DNA of 46,528 bases from Chitinophagaceae bacterium (GCA_004173355.1 SEAD01000047.1:1-46528); one strand, 5' to 3'; shown: positions 37,291 to 46,281, counted from the first letter of the stretch. A program made the numbers and translations. The notes: generated from the letters alone by a model not told the origin.

Positions 37291-39489
37291 TTGAGTGTTC
37301 CCGTTTTCCTGATTACCCCGCCGTTTACACAGCTGAATACGCCCTATCCGGCGACTGCCTACCTGAAGGGGTTCCTGAACACCAAAGGGATCAGGTCATT
37401 CCAGAGTGATCTCGGGATCGAGGTGACGCTGGCACTTTTTTGCCAGCAGGGATTACAGGAACTGTTCAACCGGATCAACCAACTGGGTAAGTCCCTTTCT
37501 GAAAATGCAACGCGCATGCTTGCCATGCAGGAAGACTACATCTTCACCATCGATGATGTGGTGTTGTTTTTACAAGGCCGCAATCCCACGCTGGCACATC
37601 GGATCTGTAAACGTGATTTCCTCCCCGAAGCAAGCCGTTTTGCGCAGCTGGAAGATCTCGACTGGGCATTCGGTTCAATGGGTACGCAGGACAAGGCGAA
37701 ACATTTCGGGACCATGTACCTCGAGGATCTTTCCGACCTCATCAGTGAATGCGTGGATGAACATTTCGGCTTCAGCCGTTATGCAGAAAAGCTGGGCCGG
37801 TCGGCCAACAGCTTCGATGAACTGTACACCGCGTTGCAACAGAACTACACGTTTGTGGACGAACTCCTCCTGCGCATCCTTTCTGCCCATATGGAAAAAC
37901 TGCAACCTTCACTGGTGGCGATTTCCGTTCCGTTCCCTGGCAACCTTTATACATCGCTCCGTTGCGGTCAATGGGTTAAAAAAAACTACCCTGGCGTGAA
38001 AGTCGCCATGGGCGGTGGTTTCCCCAACACAGAACTCCGTTCGCTGAGTGACCCCCGCGTATTTGAATTCTATGATTACATCACACTCGATGACGGGGAG
38101 GCACCTCTTGAGCAGCTGGTCAAGCTGGTGGATGGTAACCTCGCAGAGGAAGACCTGAAACGGACATTCACCTTGCAGGACGGGGCTGTTGAATATATCA
38201 ATAACGCCAAATGCACAGATTATAAACAGGCGCAGCTGGGCACACCCGACTATAGTGATTTTCTCCTGGACAAATACATTTCTGCTATCGAAGTGGTGAA
38301 CCCTATGCACCGGATGTGGAGTGATGGCCGGTGGAATAAACTGACCATGGCACACGGATGTTATTGGGGTAAATGCACCTTCTGCGATATCTCGCTTGAC
38401 TATATAAGGTTGTACGAACCGATAGCTGCTGCGCTGCTGGCTGACCGGATGGAGGAAATGATGAAACAGACCGGGCAGAATGGTTTCCATTTCGTGGACG
38501 AAGCCGCACCGCCCGCATTGATGCGCGCGCTTGCCCTGGAAATCATCCGCCGAAAACTCAATGTGAGCTGGTGGGCAAATGTGCGTTTCGAAAAAAGTTT
38601 CACCCGCGATCTCTGCGTACTCCTGAAACGTTCCGGTTGTATTGCGATCTCCGGCGGACTGGAAGTTGCCAGTGACCGCCTGCTGCAGCTTATCCAGAAA
38701 GGGATCACTGTGGCCCAGGTGGCACAGGTGAACCGCAATTTTACCGAAGCCGGGATCATGGTGCACGCGTACCTGATGTATGGCTTCCCTACACAGACCG
38801 AACAGGAAACCATCGACTCGCTGGAAATGATCCGGCAGATGTTTTCCGCAGGTGTACTTCAATCGGCCTTCTGGCATTTGTTTACCATGACCTCGCACAG
38901 CCCTGTGGGCCTGCAGCCTGAAAAGTTCAGGGTGAAGCGCGAATCCATGCTGGTAGGGAGTTTTGCCAATAATGATCTTGTGCATATCGATGAGGAAGGG
39001 GCGGATCATGAGACCTTTGCTTTCGGACTTAAAAAATCACTCCTGAACTATATGCACGGGATTGGGTTGAATGATCCGCTGCAGAAATGGTTTGATTTTA
39101 AAATACCAAAGACCTCAGTAGATCCAGGGCATATAAAAAATGTGCTGGAGCAGGACCAGTATGTGTCCTCCAAACCAACCCAGCGGATTGTCTATCTCGG
39201 CCGGCCGCCGGTAGTGGAACATTTTACCAAAAGTAAAAAAGGGAATAGCTGGGAAATGACCTCACTGGTGTTTCAGGACAAACGTGCAAAAGTCAGCATC
39301 AGCGTGGGTCGTGAGCAGGGAGACTGGCTTGCTGCAATCCTGCAGAAAGTGTCTATATCCAACCCAGGAACGGTGACGCTGCAGGAGGTCACTGATAGTT
39401 ATGAAGCCGCAGGGCTGGAAGACTTCGAATTGTTCTGGGACAACAAACCGGTAAACACCCTGTATAAGGTCGGTTTGCTCAAACTCTGA
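37291..39489 (+). CDS. B12-binding-type radical SAM protein with CX4CX2C cluster motif
   Basis: The 732-residue protein has an N-terminal half that resembles a cobalamin-binding Rossmann domain (VAISVPFPGNLYTSLRCGQW..., VKVAMGGGFPNT, about 215-285), with no DxHxxG motif visible. The radical SAM domain follows from about 345. The cluster-binding cysteines are C357, C362 and C365 in HGCYWGKCTFCD, i.e. CX4CX2C, one residue longer than the usual CX3CX2C spacing. Other radical SAM features are GFHFVDEAAPP, ISGGLEVASDRLLQLIQKGIT and VHAYLMYGFPTQTEQE. Start: TTG at 37291 is the only in-frame candidate after the TAA at 37267. The C-terminal 200 residues are specific. Such enzymes often methylate or rearrange substrates; the substrate is unknown and no precursor peptide is obvious. 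Confidence 0.85.
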   Translation: MSVPVFLITPPFTQLNTPYPATAYLKGFLNTKGIRSFQSDLGIEVTLALFCQQGLQELFNRINQLGKSLSENATRMLAMQEDYIFTIDDVVLFLQGRNPTLAHRICKRDFLPEASRFAQLEDLDWAFGSMGTQDKAKHFGTMYLEDLSDLISECVDEHFGFSRYAEKLGRSANSFDELYTALQQNYTFVDELLLRILSAHMEKLQPSLVAISVPFPGNLYTSLRCGQWVKKNYPGVKVAMGGGFPNTELRSLSDPRVFEFYDYITLDDGEAPLEQLVKLVDGNLAEEDLKRTFTLQDGAVEYINNAKCTDYKQAQLGTPDYSDFLLDKYISAIEVVNPMHRMWSDGRWNKLTMAHGCYWGKCTFCDISLDYIRLYEPIAAALLADRMEEMMKQTGQNGFHFVDEAAPPALMRALALEIIRRKLNVSWWANVRFEKSFTRDLCVLLKRSGCIAISGGLEVASDRLLQLIQKGITVAQVAQVNRNFTEAGIMVHAYLMYGFPTQTEQETIDSLEMIRQMFSAGVLQSAFWHLFTMTSHSPVGLQPEKFRVKRESMLVGSFANNDLVHIDEEGADHETFAFGLKKSLLNYMHGIGLNDPLQKWFDFKIPKTSVDPGHIKNVLEQDQYVSSKPTQRIVYLGRPPVVEHFTKSKKGNSWEMTSLVFQDKRAKVSISVGREQGDWLAAILQKVSISNPGTVTLQEVTDSYEAAGLEDFELFWDNKPVNTLYKVGLLKL

Positions 39490-39541
39490 TTGTTCCCTGG
39501 AGCCCATTGATCCGCCGCGCCCTACCTATTTACCGTATTTT

Positions 39542-39581
39542 GTAGTATTTATTCGACAGGCTGAATCAAAGCCTGTACTAC
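39542..39581. repeat. Compound inverted repeat after the radical SAM gene
   Basis: gtagta (39542-39547) pairs with tactac (39576-39581), and acaggct (39556-39562) pairs with agcctgt (39570-39576), giving a two-part stem with a bulge. It lies in the 165-base gap before a small gene. No T tract follows, so it is not a standard terminator. It may be an RNA structure or a protein-binding site. Confidence 0.35.
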
Positions 39582-39654
39582 GCGGAGCAAAGGACAGGAT
39601 ACTTAGCTTTGGTACCCATATCGCAATTATCCATCCATCTCGAAATTCCAGCAT

Positions 39655-39957
39655 ATGAAAAAAATCAACCGGATGTTCAAATCATTCTTCAGCAAATCAG
39701 CCCCTGTCGCTGAATCAGTTGTTGCGACCGAACATGTACACCAGCTTAAACCTGATTTCGAGCTGATCCGTTTTTCAATCTGGATTCACTTCCGGCTTAC
39801 ACAGGCCAATAAACGTTACCTGCTGGAATATAATTCCGAAATCGAGCCGATTATTGAAACCCTTCGCCTGGAGGGCTGGAGGATCGACCTGAATATCGAT
39901 TTCGGTGGTATGATGACCTACAGCATCGCACCTGCTTTGCGTGTCAGCGTTCAATAA
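39655..39957 (+). CDS. Small hypothetical protein
   Basis: The 100-residue product starts MKKINRMFKSFFSKSAPVAES and has no signal peptide or membrane helix. Its second half (LLEYNSEIEPIIETLRLEGWRIDLNIDFGGMMTYSI) could form a small alpha/beta fold. I do not recognise a family. Its end overlaps the end of the converging GNAT gene by 14 bases. The ATG follows an A-rich leader. It lies downstream of the radical SAM gene in the same direction, and a role as that enzyme's substrate or partner cannot be judged from the sequence. Confidence 0.5.
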   Translation: MKKINRMFKSFFSKSAPVAESVVATEHVHQLKPDFELIRFSIWIHFRLTQANKRYLLEYNSEIEPIIETLRLEGWRIDLNIDFGGMMTYSIAPALRVSVQ

Positions 39958-40453
39958 CTTTTTCAAATGCTTTCCGCGGCGCCCCCCGGAAAAATACTTC
40001 CCCGCAATACACATAACCAAGCTTTTCAAAAAGATGAAGCATGGCCTGGTTATCAAAATTTGTATCGGCTTTGAGGCTGTATACTTCCTGCTGCAATGCA
40101 TACTCTTCGATAAAACCAAGCAGGACTTTTGCGAGTCCTTTTCCGACATAGTCGGGTGACAGGGCCACGCGGTGGTACACTATAAAGTCCCCGTCGGTCA
40201 GCCATTTTCCCTGTATTTCCGAATAAGCGGGTTCATCATTTACCAGGATAGCGGTGTATCCCGCGATTGTTGTGCCATCGACCAGCACGAATCCATGGCC
40301 ATTATTAATATCCTTTTTTATAGAGTCGGGATTGGGATAACCATCCTGCCATTGTTTGCTGCCATCCAGCCGGCGGCGTTCGATAGCATGCCGGAGTATG
40401 GTCCAGATATCATTGAAATCATCCTCTTCAGCTTTGCGAAACTGGTAAGCCAT
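39944..40453 (-). CDS. GNAT-family N-acetyltransferase
   Basis: The 169-residue protein has the GNAT layout: an N-terminal YQFRKAEEDDFNDIWTIL, a central strand VLVDGTTIAGYTAILVND, the acetyl-CoA-binding motif A in VALSPDYVGKGLAKVLLGFIEEYA (about 115-135), and the late LFEKLGYVYCGEV motif. GNAT enzymes transfer acetyl groups from acetyl-CoA to amines; the acceptor cannot be predicted. Length is typical. It is the last gene of a minus-strand stretch beginning with the reductase gene (40-base gap) and it overlaps the converging small gene by 14 bases. Confidence 0.9.
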   Translation of the reverse strand: MAYQFRKAEEDDFNDIWTILRHAIERRRLDGSKQWQDGYPNPDSIKKDINNGHGFVLVDGTTIAGYTAILVNDEPAYSEIQGKWLTDGDFIVYHRVALSPDYVGKGLAKVLLGFIEEYALQQEVYSLKADTNFDNQAMLHLFEKLGYVYCGEVFFRGAPRKAFEKVIER

Positions 40454-40493
40454 TCAATTGTGTTGAACTACGAATTTACCAATGATTGGCGAA

Positions 40494-41063
40494 TCAGGAA
40501 ACAGCAGGGACGTACTCCAGCATGATCAGCCCGCTGTCAAAAACGATGGAGTTTTTCAGGTGAAATTTCCGCAGCTCGCGTTTGTCGTCGAACAGGCGCT
40601 GTCCGCCGCCGATTACAACCGGGTGCAGCATCAGGCGAAACTCATCAACGAGGTTATGATGAAGGAGTGACTTTACCAGCGTACCGCTTCCGTAAACCAG
40701 GATATCACCGCCATTTGTTTTTTTCAGGTCGGGAATTTCGGTGGTGATGTCACGGACAATGCTGCAATTGTTCCATTCCGCTTTTTCAAGACCATGACTT
40801 ACGATATACTTCGGGAGCTGGTTGATCCTTGCTGCAAAATCGCCATCGGTTTGTGTTGGCCAGAAGGCGGCGAACTTGTCATAGGTGTTCCGGCCAAGCA
40901 TCAGGGCGTCCACCGAGTTCAATTCGTCGACTTTGTACTGGCCGGCTTTGTCGTCGTCGTACCAGAAATTCCACCCACGGTGAGGGTGATCTGTTTCATT
41001 GCCGCCGGGGGCTTCCACCACACCGTCGAGTGTAATGAATTCGGTTACGATGATCTTTCGCAT
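40494..41063 (-). CDS. Dihydrofolate reductase / RibD C-terminal-type protein
   Basis: With the ATG at 41063 the product is 189 residues starting MRKIIVTEFITLDGVVEAPGG, the canonical start of DHFR-like RibD_C proteins. The longer in-frame extension upstream is rejected because it lacks family features and runs into the divergent gene. Other signatures are ALMLGRNTYDKFAAFWP, GGDILVYGSGTLVKSLL and the nucleotide-binding LMLHPVVIGGGQRLF. Members are NAD(P)H-dependent oxidoreductases of broad and mostly unknown specificity. It diverges from the barstar-like gene with 69 bases between them and precedes the GNAT gene. Confidence 0.92.
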   Translation of the reverse strand: MRKIIVTEFITLDGVVEAPGGNETDHPHRGWNFWYDDDKAGQYKVDELNSVDALMLGRNTYDKFAAFWPTQTDGDFAARINQLPKYIVSHGLEKAEWNNCSIVRDITTEIPDLKKTNGGDILVYGSGTLVKSLLHHNLVDEFRLMLHPVVIGGGQRLFDDKRELRKFHLKNSIVFDSGLIMLEYVPAVS

Positions 41064-41132
41064 GGTTTTCTTTTTAATCCTATATTTCACCCGCAAACTG
41101 TATTCCAATTCACCAGCACCCCATCGTGTCCG

Positions 41133-41714
41133 ATGTTCACCGCTTCCAGATTCAAATTCCTGCTGCCCTACATCGAAGAGCGTCTGTCGAAATCCGGGTA
41201 CCGGCACCAGGTTGAACTGTTTCCGTCCGATGCGGTGATGGTGGATGTCTGGTTCGGAGGGCAGCTTTATATCATCCAGATTTATGACGACGTCCTTGGA
41301 ATCAGTCGCCAACCCGAAGGGGAAATTTCGCTCAGTAACATCCCTGACCGGATTTTTAGATCTGAACCGGAATTCAAACTGGAATTTGAGGAACTGTTAC
41401 ATAGCGGGGCAGAACGGAAACTCATCGTGATCGACGGGTCGCGTTTTACGGACGAAGAAGGCTTCTATGACGAAGCGGACCGGGTACTGACAAGGGATCT
41501 CAACTGGCAGACCGGTCATAACATGGATGCGTTTAATGACCTGCTCAGGGGTGGTTTTGGTGTGGCAGACTTTTTTGAACCGGTGACGGTAGTCTGGAAA
41601 GACAGTGCCAGGAGCAAGGCCGTCCTTAAAGAAATGATCAACGGTTCAATATTGTATGAGCTGCTCGCCGGCATTATCCGTGAACATCCGCATATTGATT
41701 TTATCGAGGCTTAA
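41133..41714 (+). CDS. Barstar-like protein with an extra N-terminal domain
   Basis: The ATG at 41133 gives 193 residues. The C-terminal half matches the barstar ribonuclease-inhibitor pattern: a strand-helix opening (KLIVIDGSRFTDEEGFYDEADRVL) and the helix HNMDAFNDLLRGGFG, where barstar has its DALWD-type helix facing barnase, followed by the strand EPVTVVWKDS. The N-terminal half (about 1-90, LPYIEERLSKSGYRHQVELF) is not recognised. Family members block RNases of the barnase type and often serve as immunity proteins. No RNase or polymorphic toxin gene is seen nearby, so this may be an orphan immunity gene. It diverges from the reductase gene and converges with the VOC gene. Confidence 0.7.
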   Translation: MFTASRFKFLLPYIEERLSKSGYRHQVELFPSDAVMVDVWFGGQLYIIQIYDDVLGISRQPEGEISLSNIPDRIFRSEPEFKLEFEELLHSGAERKLIVIDGSRFTDEEGFYDEADRVLTRDLNWQTGHNMDAFNDLLRGGFGVADFFEPVTVVWKDSARSKAVLKEMINGSILYELLAGIIREHPHIDFIEA

Positions 41715-41755
41715 TTATCCGGTCCCGCAGGTCAGCGTTTTTTTGCAGCCAGTGA

Positions 41756-42190
41756 TTATACTCCAGCGGCCGCGTCAAATTCCACAATCCATTCGATCCC
41801 GTATTTATCCCGGAAACAACCAAAATAAGTTCCCCATGGTGTGTCGCCGATTGGCCCTTCTACCAGTCCACCGACTGAAAGTCCATTGAATAATTTGTCT
41901 GCCTCTTCCCTGCTTGCCGCACTGATTACAATCTTGCTCCTGTTTTCATTTTCATTGGTGGTGCCCAGTATTTCGGGGACGTCATTTGCCATCAGTGCAC
42001 TACCCTTACCGATCGGCAGAACTATATGCATGATTTTGTTTTCTTCTTTTTCTGCTACGGGGAATTCGTCGCTTGCAAGGTCTTTGAACCGGATAATTTT
42101 TGTAAACTCTCCGCCGAATACTGATTTGTAAAATGTGAATGCTTCTTCGGCGTTTCCGTTAAAATTTACGTGGGGATTGATGATTGCCAT
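41756..42190 (-). CDS. VOC-family protein (PhnB-like)
   Basis: The 144-residue protein has the PhnB/glyoxalase-type start INPHVNFNGNAEEAFTFYKSVFGGEF and the closing DTPWGTYFGCFRDKYGIEWIVEFD, typical of one-domain VOC proteins used as small metal-binding or resistance-related proteins. The substrate is unknown. It lies 57 bases after the SRPBCC gene on the same strand, completing an ArsR-SRPBCC-VOC set that recurs as a unit in Bacteroidota. The expected regulator is the ArsR protein at the start of the unit. Confidence 0.9.
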   Translation of the reverse strand: MAIINPHVNFNGNAEEAFTFYKSVFGGEFTKIIRFKDLASDEFPVAEKEENKIMHIVLPIGKGSALMANDVPEILGTTNENENRSKIVISAASREEADKLFNGLSVGGLVEGPIGDTPWGTYFGCFRDKYGIEWIVEFDAAAGV

Positions 42191-42247
42191 AATTTCTTGT
42201 TTTCAGGTTGTTGATGTTTTTGTTTTTTCCGTGTGTGTGCAGACGGT

Positions 42248-42742
42248 TTATTTTCCCTGCAATGTCTTCAGCAGGTTTTCGAGGTTGGTCATCGACATTT
42301 TAAATCCTTCATTGAAGCCCATTTCTATCATCTTCTCCAGGCGCTCCAGCGATTCATTATAGATGGTGATTCGCACCGTTGTCTTTTCATCCTGTCCGGT
42401 GAAATGGTGATCCCACTCAGAACCCGGGAGTTCGGGGTTTTCATTTTCGTCTGCAAAAGCATTCAACATTTTGAAATGCGTTTTCGGAGTGATGGACAGG
42501 TATCGCTGAACGGCCCAGCGCTCCAGGCCCTCGGGGCTTACCATTGCATAAAACCTTCTTCCGCCGACTTCAAAATCCATGGCTTTGGTTTTTGACTTCC
42601 AGGGTTTGGGAGCTACCCACTGGTCGAGGATTTCTGCGGTGGTGAATGCATCCCACACCAGTGCGGGGTCTGCATCAAATTCCCTGGTGATGTAAACCGT
42701 TTTCGCCGCCTTGTCCACGGTAAAATCAAAGAATAGATTCAT
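42248..42742 (-). CDS. SRPBCC / AHSA1-type protein
   Basis: The ATG at 42742 gives 164 residues; the reading frame stays open further upstream but that part overlaps the ArsR gene. The product has the START-like AHSA1 pattern [29 protein letters not shown] with [12 protein letters not shown] and [49 protein letters not shown] at the end. This fold forms a cavity for hydrophobic ligands. Its start overlaps the ArsR gene end by 4 bases (ATGA), showing translational coupling. Confidence 0.92.
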   Translation of the reverse strand: MNLFFDFTVDKAAKTVYITREFDADPALVWDAFTTAEILDQWVAPKPWKSKTKAMDFEVGGRRFYAMVSPEGLERWAVQRYLSITPKTHFKMLNAFADENENPELPGSEWDHHFTGQDEKTTVRITIYNESLERLEKMIEMGFNEGFKMSMTNLENLLKTLQGK

Positions 42743-43059
42743 TTTTTCCTGTTTTTTAGGTTGAGCAATACTTCGTCGAGCTGGCTGAATTTTGTTTCCA
42801 TGATCTTCCGGAATTGTTCCAGCCAAATGTCAATTTCCTTCATTTTATCAATTTTTAGTTCGTAGAAAATTTCCCGGCCATCCGGCTTCTGTTCCAGCAG
42901 GTCACATTCCGACAGGATGCGCAGGTGTTTCGAAATAGACTGGCGGGTGGCATCAAAATGTTCAGCAATCGCATTCGGGGTCATTGCCTGCATCGCGATG
43001 AGCACAAGGATCGCACGCCGTGTGGGGTCGGCAATAGCCTGGAAAATATCACGTCTCAT
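42739..43059 (-). CDS. ArsR-family transcriptional regulator
   Basis: The 106-residue protein is a winged-helix repressor of the ArsR family: [49 protein letters not shown], where the recognition helix follows DATRQS, and the wing [16 protein letters not shown]. No metal-binding ELCVC motif is present, so it belongs to the metal-independent group usually paired with SRPBCC proteins. It is the first gene of the unit and overlaps the SRPBCC gene. An operator-like inverted repeat sits at its promoter, so autoregulation is likely. Confidence 0.94.
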   Translation of the reverse strand: MRRDIFQAIADPTRRAILVLIAMQAMTPNAIAEHFDATRQSISKHLRILSECDLLEQKPDGREIFYELKIDKMKEIDIWLEQFRKIMETKFSQLDEVLLNLKNRKK

Positions 43060-43086
43060 ACAAATGATTTAAATAAGAAACCGTTC

Positions 43087-43124
43087 GGTTGCAAATATAA
43101 ATGCAACCATTCGGTTTCGCAAAA
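43087..43124 (-). promoter_or_regulatory. ArsR promoter with overlapping operator
   Basis: On the minus strand TTTTG (43120-43124) and TATATTTG (43092-43099) are 20 bases apart, matching the Bacteroidota promoter pattern with a perfect -7 box. The inverted repeat ggttgca (43087-43093) / tgcaacc (43102-43108) spans that -7 box, so a bound repressor would block transcription. It lies 28 bases before the ArsR start codon. The ArsR protein encoded next is the likely ligand. Confidence 0.72.
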
Positions 43125-43260
43125 TTTATTTTTCGGCATGCTTTCTTTCGCGTGTGCTGAGTTGATATCCGGGTCCGGGACAATGCAGGATAGAATTTAT
43201 CCGGTATGTTTTTATGTTCGTGCCCAACGATTTTCAACGCTTGTTTAAAACTTCGGTCCC

Positions 43261-46032
43261 ATGCGCACACTCAGCATTTTCCTGACAGCTTTTTCATTTT
43301 TGTTTTTTGCCGGGATCCCGCTGGCACAACAGACGCAAGGGAGCGATTCGTCGCGGTCAGGCACGAAGATGCCGGAATATGCTGGTGTAAAGGAGGTTCA
43401 GGTCAATTCGGCGAACACCGTGTCTGCCTCTTATGGCAGGAACGCAAATGAACGGGTGATCAACGATACTGAACTGACATTTTCGGGTCAATGGGAGTTT
43501 GACCGTTTACTTGCCCGAAGCAGCGGGTACTTCTGTAATACCCGGTCCACCGCAAGACAGGATGGCGCGCAGGCCAGTTATAGTTTTACTGACTGCGAAG
43601 CCATTACCTGGTATGCCCAGCGCACGAAAGTGGCGGCAACAGCTGAGGTGTATATCGATAAGGTATTGATCAGGGAAATCGATTGTACAAAACCGGGTGC
43701 TGATGGTGTCCTGTTTAATTCGGGTCCGCTGGCGCGTGGGCCGCACCGGATAACAATTATCGCGAAATCCGGTCCTGTCGAAATTGACCGGTTGCTGGGC
43801 TTCGGCAAAGTCACGGGACCAGTAACGATTGATGCGGCCAACCGCTCGTTTGTGCAGTACACAGCCGGGTTTAAATTAATCCCTGCTTCACGCGATACGG
43901 TCTGTAGTGTGGCAGCAGCCAACGAAGACGGTGAAGAATGGGAGTTTTATTCAAAAGGCCCGACGTTCCGTTGTTATGGAGAAACCGGCCCCGATGCAGG
44001 TACGATGCGGATTTTTGTTAATGACAAAAAATTCAGGGATATTAGTCTCGTATCAAAAAAGAAATTATCCGGACAGTTGCTCTTTGAGCTGCAGGGCCTG
44101 CCGATTGGCCGCTTCAACCGGATCAAAGGAATTGTGCTGACCCGCGGAAGGAGGGTGGCAATCGAAAAGTTCGTGATTACAGATGCGGCCTGCCTGATGG
44201 TGGAGATGAACCGGCAGACCGATATAGAAATCGCGATGATGGCCCGGCATGAAACAAAAGCTTCCGACCCATCCACGTGGAAACCGGTGAAGATGGGTGC
44301 CAGTCCTGCACTTCATGGCGTCAGTCTGGGACCCGGCCTGTTGCAGACCGTCTTTGACCGGAACGTCAATTACCTGGGTGAGTGCCTGAAGAAACCACAC
44401 TGGGTCAATGGAAAGGATGGCGACCGCATCTGGATTGATATCCTCTCCGGTTCCAATGAAGGACGCATGCTTGGCGGTATGGGCCACTCACTACGGTATA
44501 AAGAAATTCCCGAATTCCGCAAGGCAATCGATGATATCCTCGAAGAAATCGACCGCCGGCAGTATGCAAATGGCCGTGGATATATGATGCCGTACGAGAG
44601 CGTCAACTACAAAATATCCACTGATACCTGGCCACTGATCATGCGTGATGAACAAAAGAATTATGATCGTGCCATGCTTACGAAGGGCATGCTGGCAGCC
44701 GGAAGCGCCGGTCATGAAAAAGCATATAAGATCCTCCGGCCTTTTTACGACTGGTACAATAATGCAGACGAATACCTGCCCTTGATGCTGCTGGGTAGTA
44801 TGGGTATCCAGGGTAGTATCGCCGGCCCGATGGTTTATCATTCCCCTGTCGGAAAACCTGCTGATATCCAGACCAACATGAAGTATTACGATATGGACTG
44901 GTGGCTTGAGGCGCTGGCTGACGGGCACCCGGAAGCGGCATGGCGGTTCACGCTGAACCGTCCGCACAACTACCTGCTGACCAGTGTATGTGCATTGTTT
45001 GACATTTACAAAGCAACGGGTGAGGAAAAGTACCTGAAAGCCTGCCTGGGTGCATGGAAAATCTATTCCGAATATTTCCAGATCCCCGGCGGTGGTATCA
45101 GCCTTTGTGAGCACAATGAGTGCAGGCCAAAATCACACCGGCTGACCAATCGTCCGGTCAATGTGTATGAAACATGCGGCAGCGTGTTCTGGATCGACCT
45201 GAACCAGCGCCTGCTGCAACTGCAGCCCGGAGAAGAAAAATATGCAGCTGAAATCGAACGCTCATTGTTTAATGGTGTGTTCGCTGCGCAGGCCGAAAAT
45301 GGGGATACCCGGTATTTCAACCAGGTGAATGAGGGAAAGTTCCCTTCGTTTGCAATGAATACATGCTGCGAGATCCAGGAGACCGCCATCAATGGCATGC
45401 TGCCGCAATACATCTATTCACAGGCGGATGATGGGGTGTTCATAAACCTGTTTGCAGAATCGGCATTCAGTTTTAAAATGGGCGGGCAGGAATTGAAGTT
45501 GTCAATGGCCACTGCTTTCCCCTATGGGAAAAATGTAAAACTCACCGTGTCTGCGCTGTCTCCTGTAAATATGAAATTGCGTGTGCGCGTGCCTACCTGG
45601 CTGGATGGAGACTTTGCGTTGATGGTGAATGGGAAAAAGGCCGGTAAGGCAATACCCGGATCATATGTAACACTTGATCGTGCCTGGAAAGAAGGGGACG
45701 TCATCACCTGGGAAGTACCGATGGGTTGGAAAGCCGAACAATACATTGGTGAAACGCGCATTAAGGATGCGACGAGATATGCGTTTTCGTATGGACCGAT
45801 GCTGATGGCTTTGAAGGGGCCGATGATGCCCGCTGTGTTGCAGGCAGAGAACGAACCGTCGGTGCGGTTGAATATGACGCCGGAGCAATTGATCAGCAGA
45901 ATCAAAGCTGGTGCGCAGCCTTGTGAATTTTCGATAGACGGAATAGAATCCTTTACGATGACCCCTTATTTCTCCACGCATGAAGGATCCTTTACCTGTT
46001 TCCCAGGATTGGACAGGGGACGGGGACTCTGA
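43261..46032 (+). CDS. Secreted GH127-type glycoside hydrolase with large N-terminal domain
   Basis: The 923-residue protein has a signal peptide (about 1-22). Residues about 60-320 form one or two beta-rich domains resembling carbohydrate-binding modules. From about 345 the sequence matches the (alpha/alpha)6-barrel of beta-L-arabinofuranosidase-type (GH127-related) enzymes, followed by a beta-sandwich (about 735-830). The zinc/catalytic site is complete: E637 and C639 in VYETCGS and C702, C703 in NTCCE correspond to the Cys3-Glu zinc site of HypBA1, where the equivalent of C702 is the nucleophile. The enzyme probably acts on plant-derived glycans in the periplasm or outside the cell. It stands alone without SusC/SusD genes. 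Confidence 0.88.
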   Translation: MRTLSIFLTAFSFLFFAGIPLAQQTQGSDSSRSGTKMPEYAGVKEVQVNSANTVSASYGRNANERVINDTELTFSGQWEFDRLLARSSGYFCNTRSTARQDGAQASYSFTDCEAITWYAQRTKVAATAEVYIDKVLIREIDCTKPGADGVLFNSGPLARGPHRITIIAKSGPVEIDRLLGFGKVTGPVTIDAANRSFVQYTAGFKLIPASRDTVCSVAAANEDGEEWEFYSKGPTFRCYGETGPDAGTMRIFVNDKKFRDISLVSKKKLSGQLLFELQGLPIGRFNRIKGIVLTRGRRVAIEKFVITDAACLMVEMNRQTDIEIAMMARHETKASDPSTWKPVKMGASPALHGVSLGPGLLQTVFDRNVNYLGECLKKPHWVNGKDGDRIWIDILSGSNEGRMLGGMGHSLRYKEIPEFRKAIDDILEEIDRRQYANGRGYMMPYESVNYKISTDTWPLIMRDEQKNYDRAMLTKGMLAAGSAGHEKAYKILRPFYDWYNNADEYLPLMLLGSMGIQGSIAGPMVYHSPVGKPADIQTNMKYYDMDWWLEALADGHPEAAWRFTLNRPHNYLLTSVCALFDIYKATGEEKYLKACLGAWKIYSEYFQIPGGGISLCEHNECRPKSHRLTNRPVNVYETCGSVFWIDLNQRLLQLQPGEEKYAAEIERSLFNGVFAAQAENGDTRYFNQVNEGKFPSFAMNTCCEIQETAINGMLPQYIYSQADDGVFINLFAESAFSFKMGGQELKLSMATAFPYGKNVKLTVSALSPVNMKLRVRVPTWLDGDFALMVNGKKAGKAIPGSYVTLDRAWKEGDVITWEVPMGWKAEQYIGETRIKDATRYAFSYGPMLMALKGPMMPAVLQAENEPSVRLNMTPEQLISRIKAGAQPCEFSIDGIESFTMTPYFSTHEGSFTCFPGLDRGRGL

Positions 46033-46281
46033 AATAGCCCGGGCCCCGCCCTGACTAAAATGCCTGACAGGTAGAAAGTAAACTCACGTTATGTTAGGAT
46101 GATGCCGGAGTAAAGTAAAAGGTCCACCATGGTTGTGAGGTTTAGCAAAGCACGCGGCAGTCCGCAAAAAACCCGTCGCGTGCAATAACTGGATCGTGAA
46201 TGATGTCTCACAACAAAAGCCGATCGGATTGATTCGTCAGCTTCCATTTAAAGATCAGTTTTTTGGGGTTGTTTTCGGAAG
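46033..46281. other. Intergenic region after the glycosidase gene
   Basis: No coding frame, terminator or repeat could be supported in this stretch of 249 bases. It separates the glycosidase gene from a decayed SnoaL-like fragment on the other strand. Confidence 0.5.

Noticed and set aside
37909-39009. Long minus-strand open frame (366 codons) opposite the radical SAM gene
   Set aside because: It is fully antisense to a gene with clear motifs, its translation has no recognisable domain, and its His/Phe/Gly-rich composition is that of a shadow frame.
37291-39957. RiPP biosynthesis cluster
   Set aside because: No precursor-like short peptide, leader-binding protein or exporter is seen next to the radical SAM gene.
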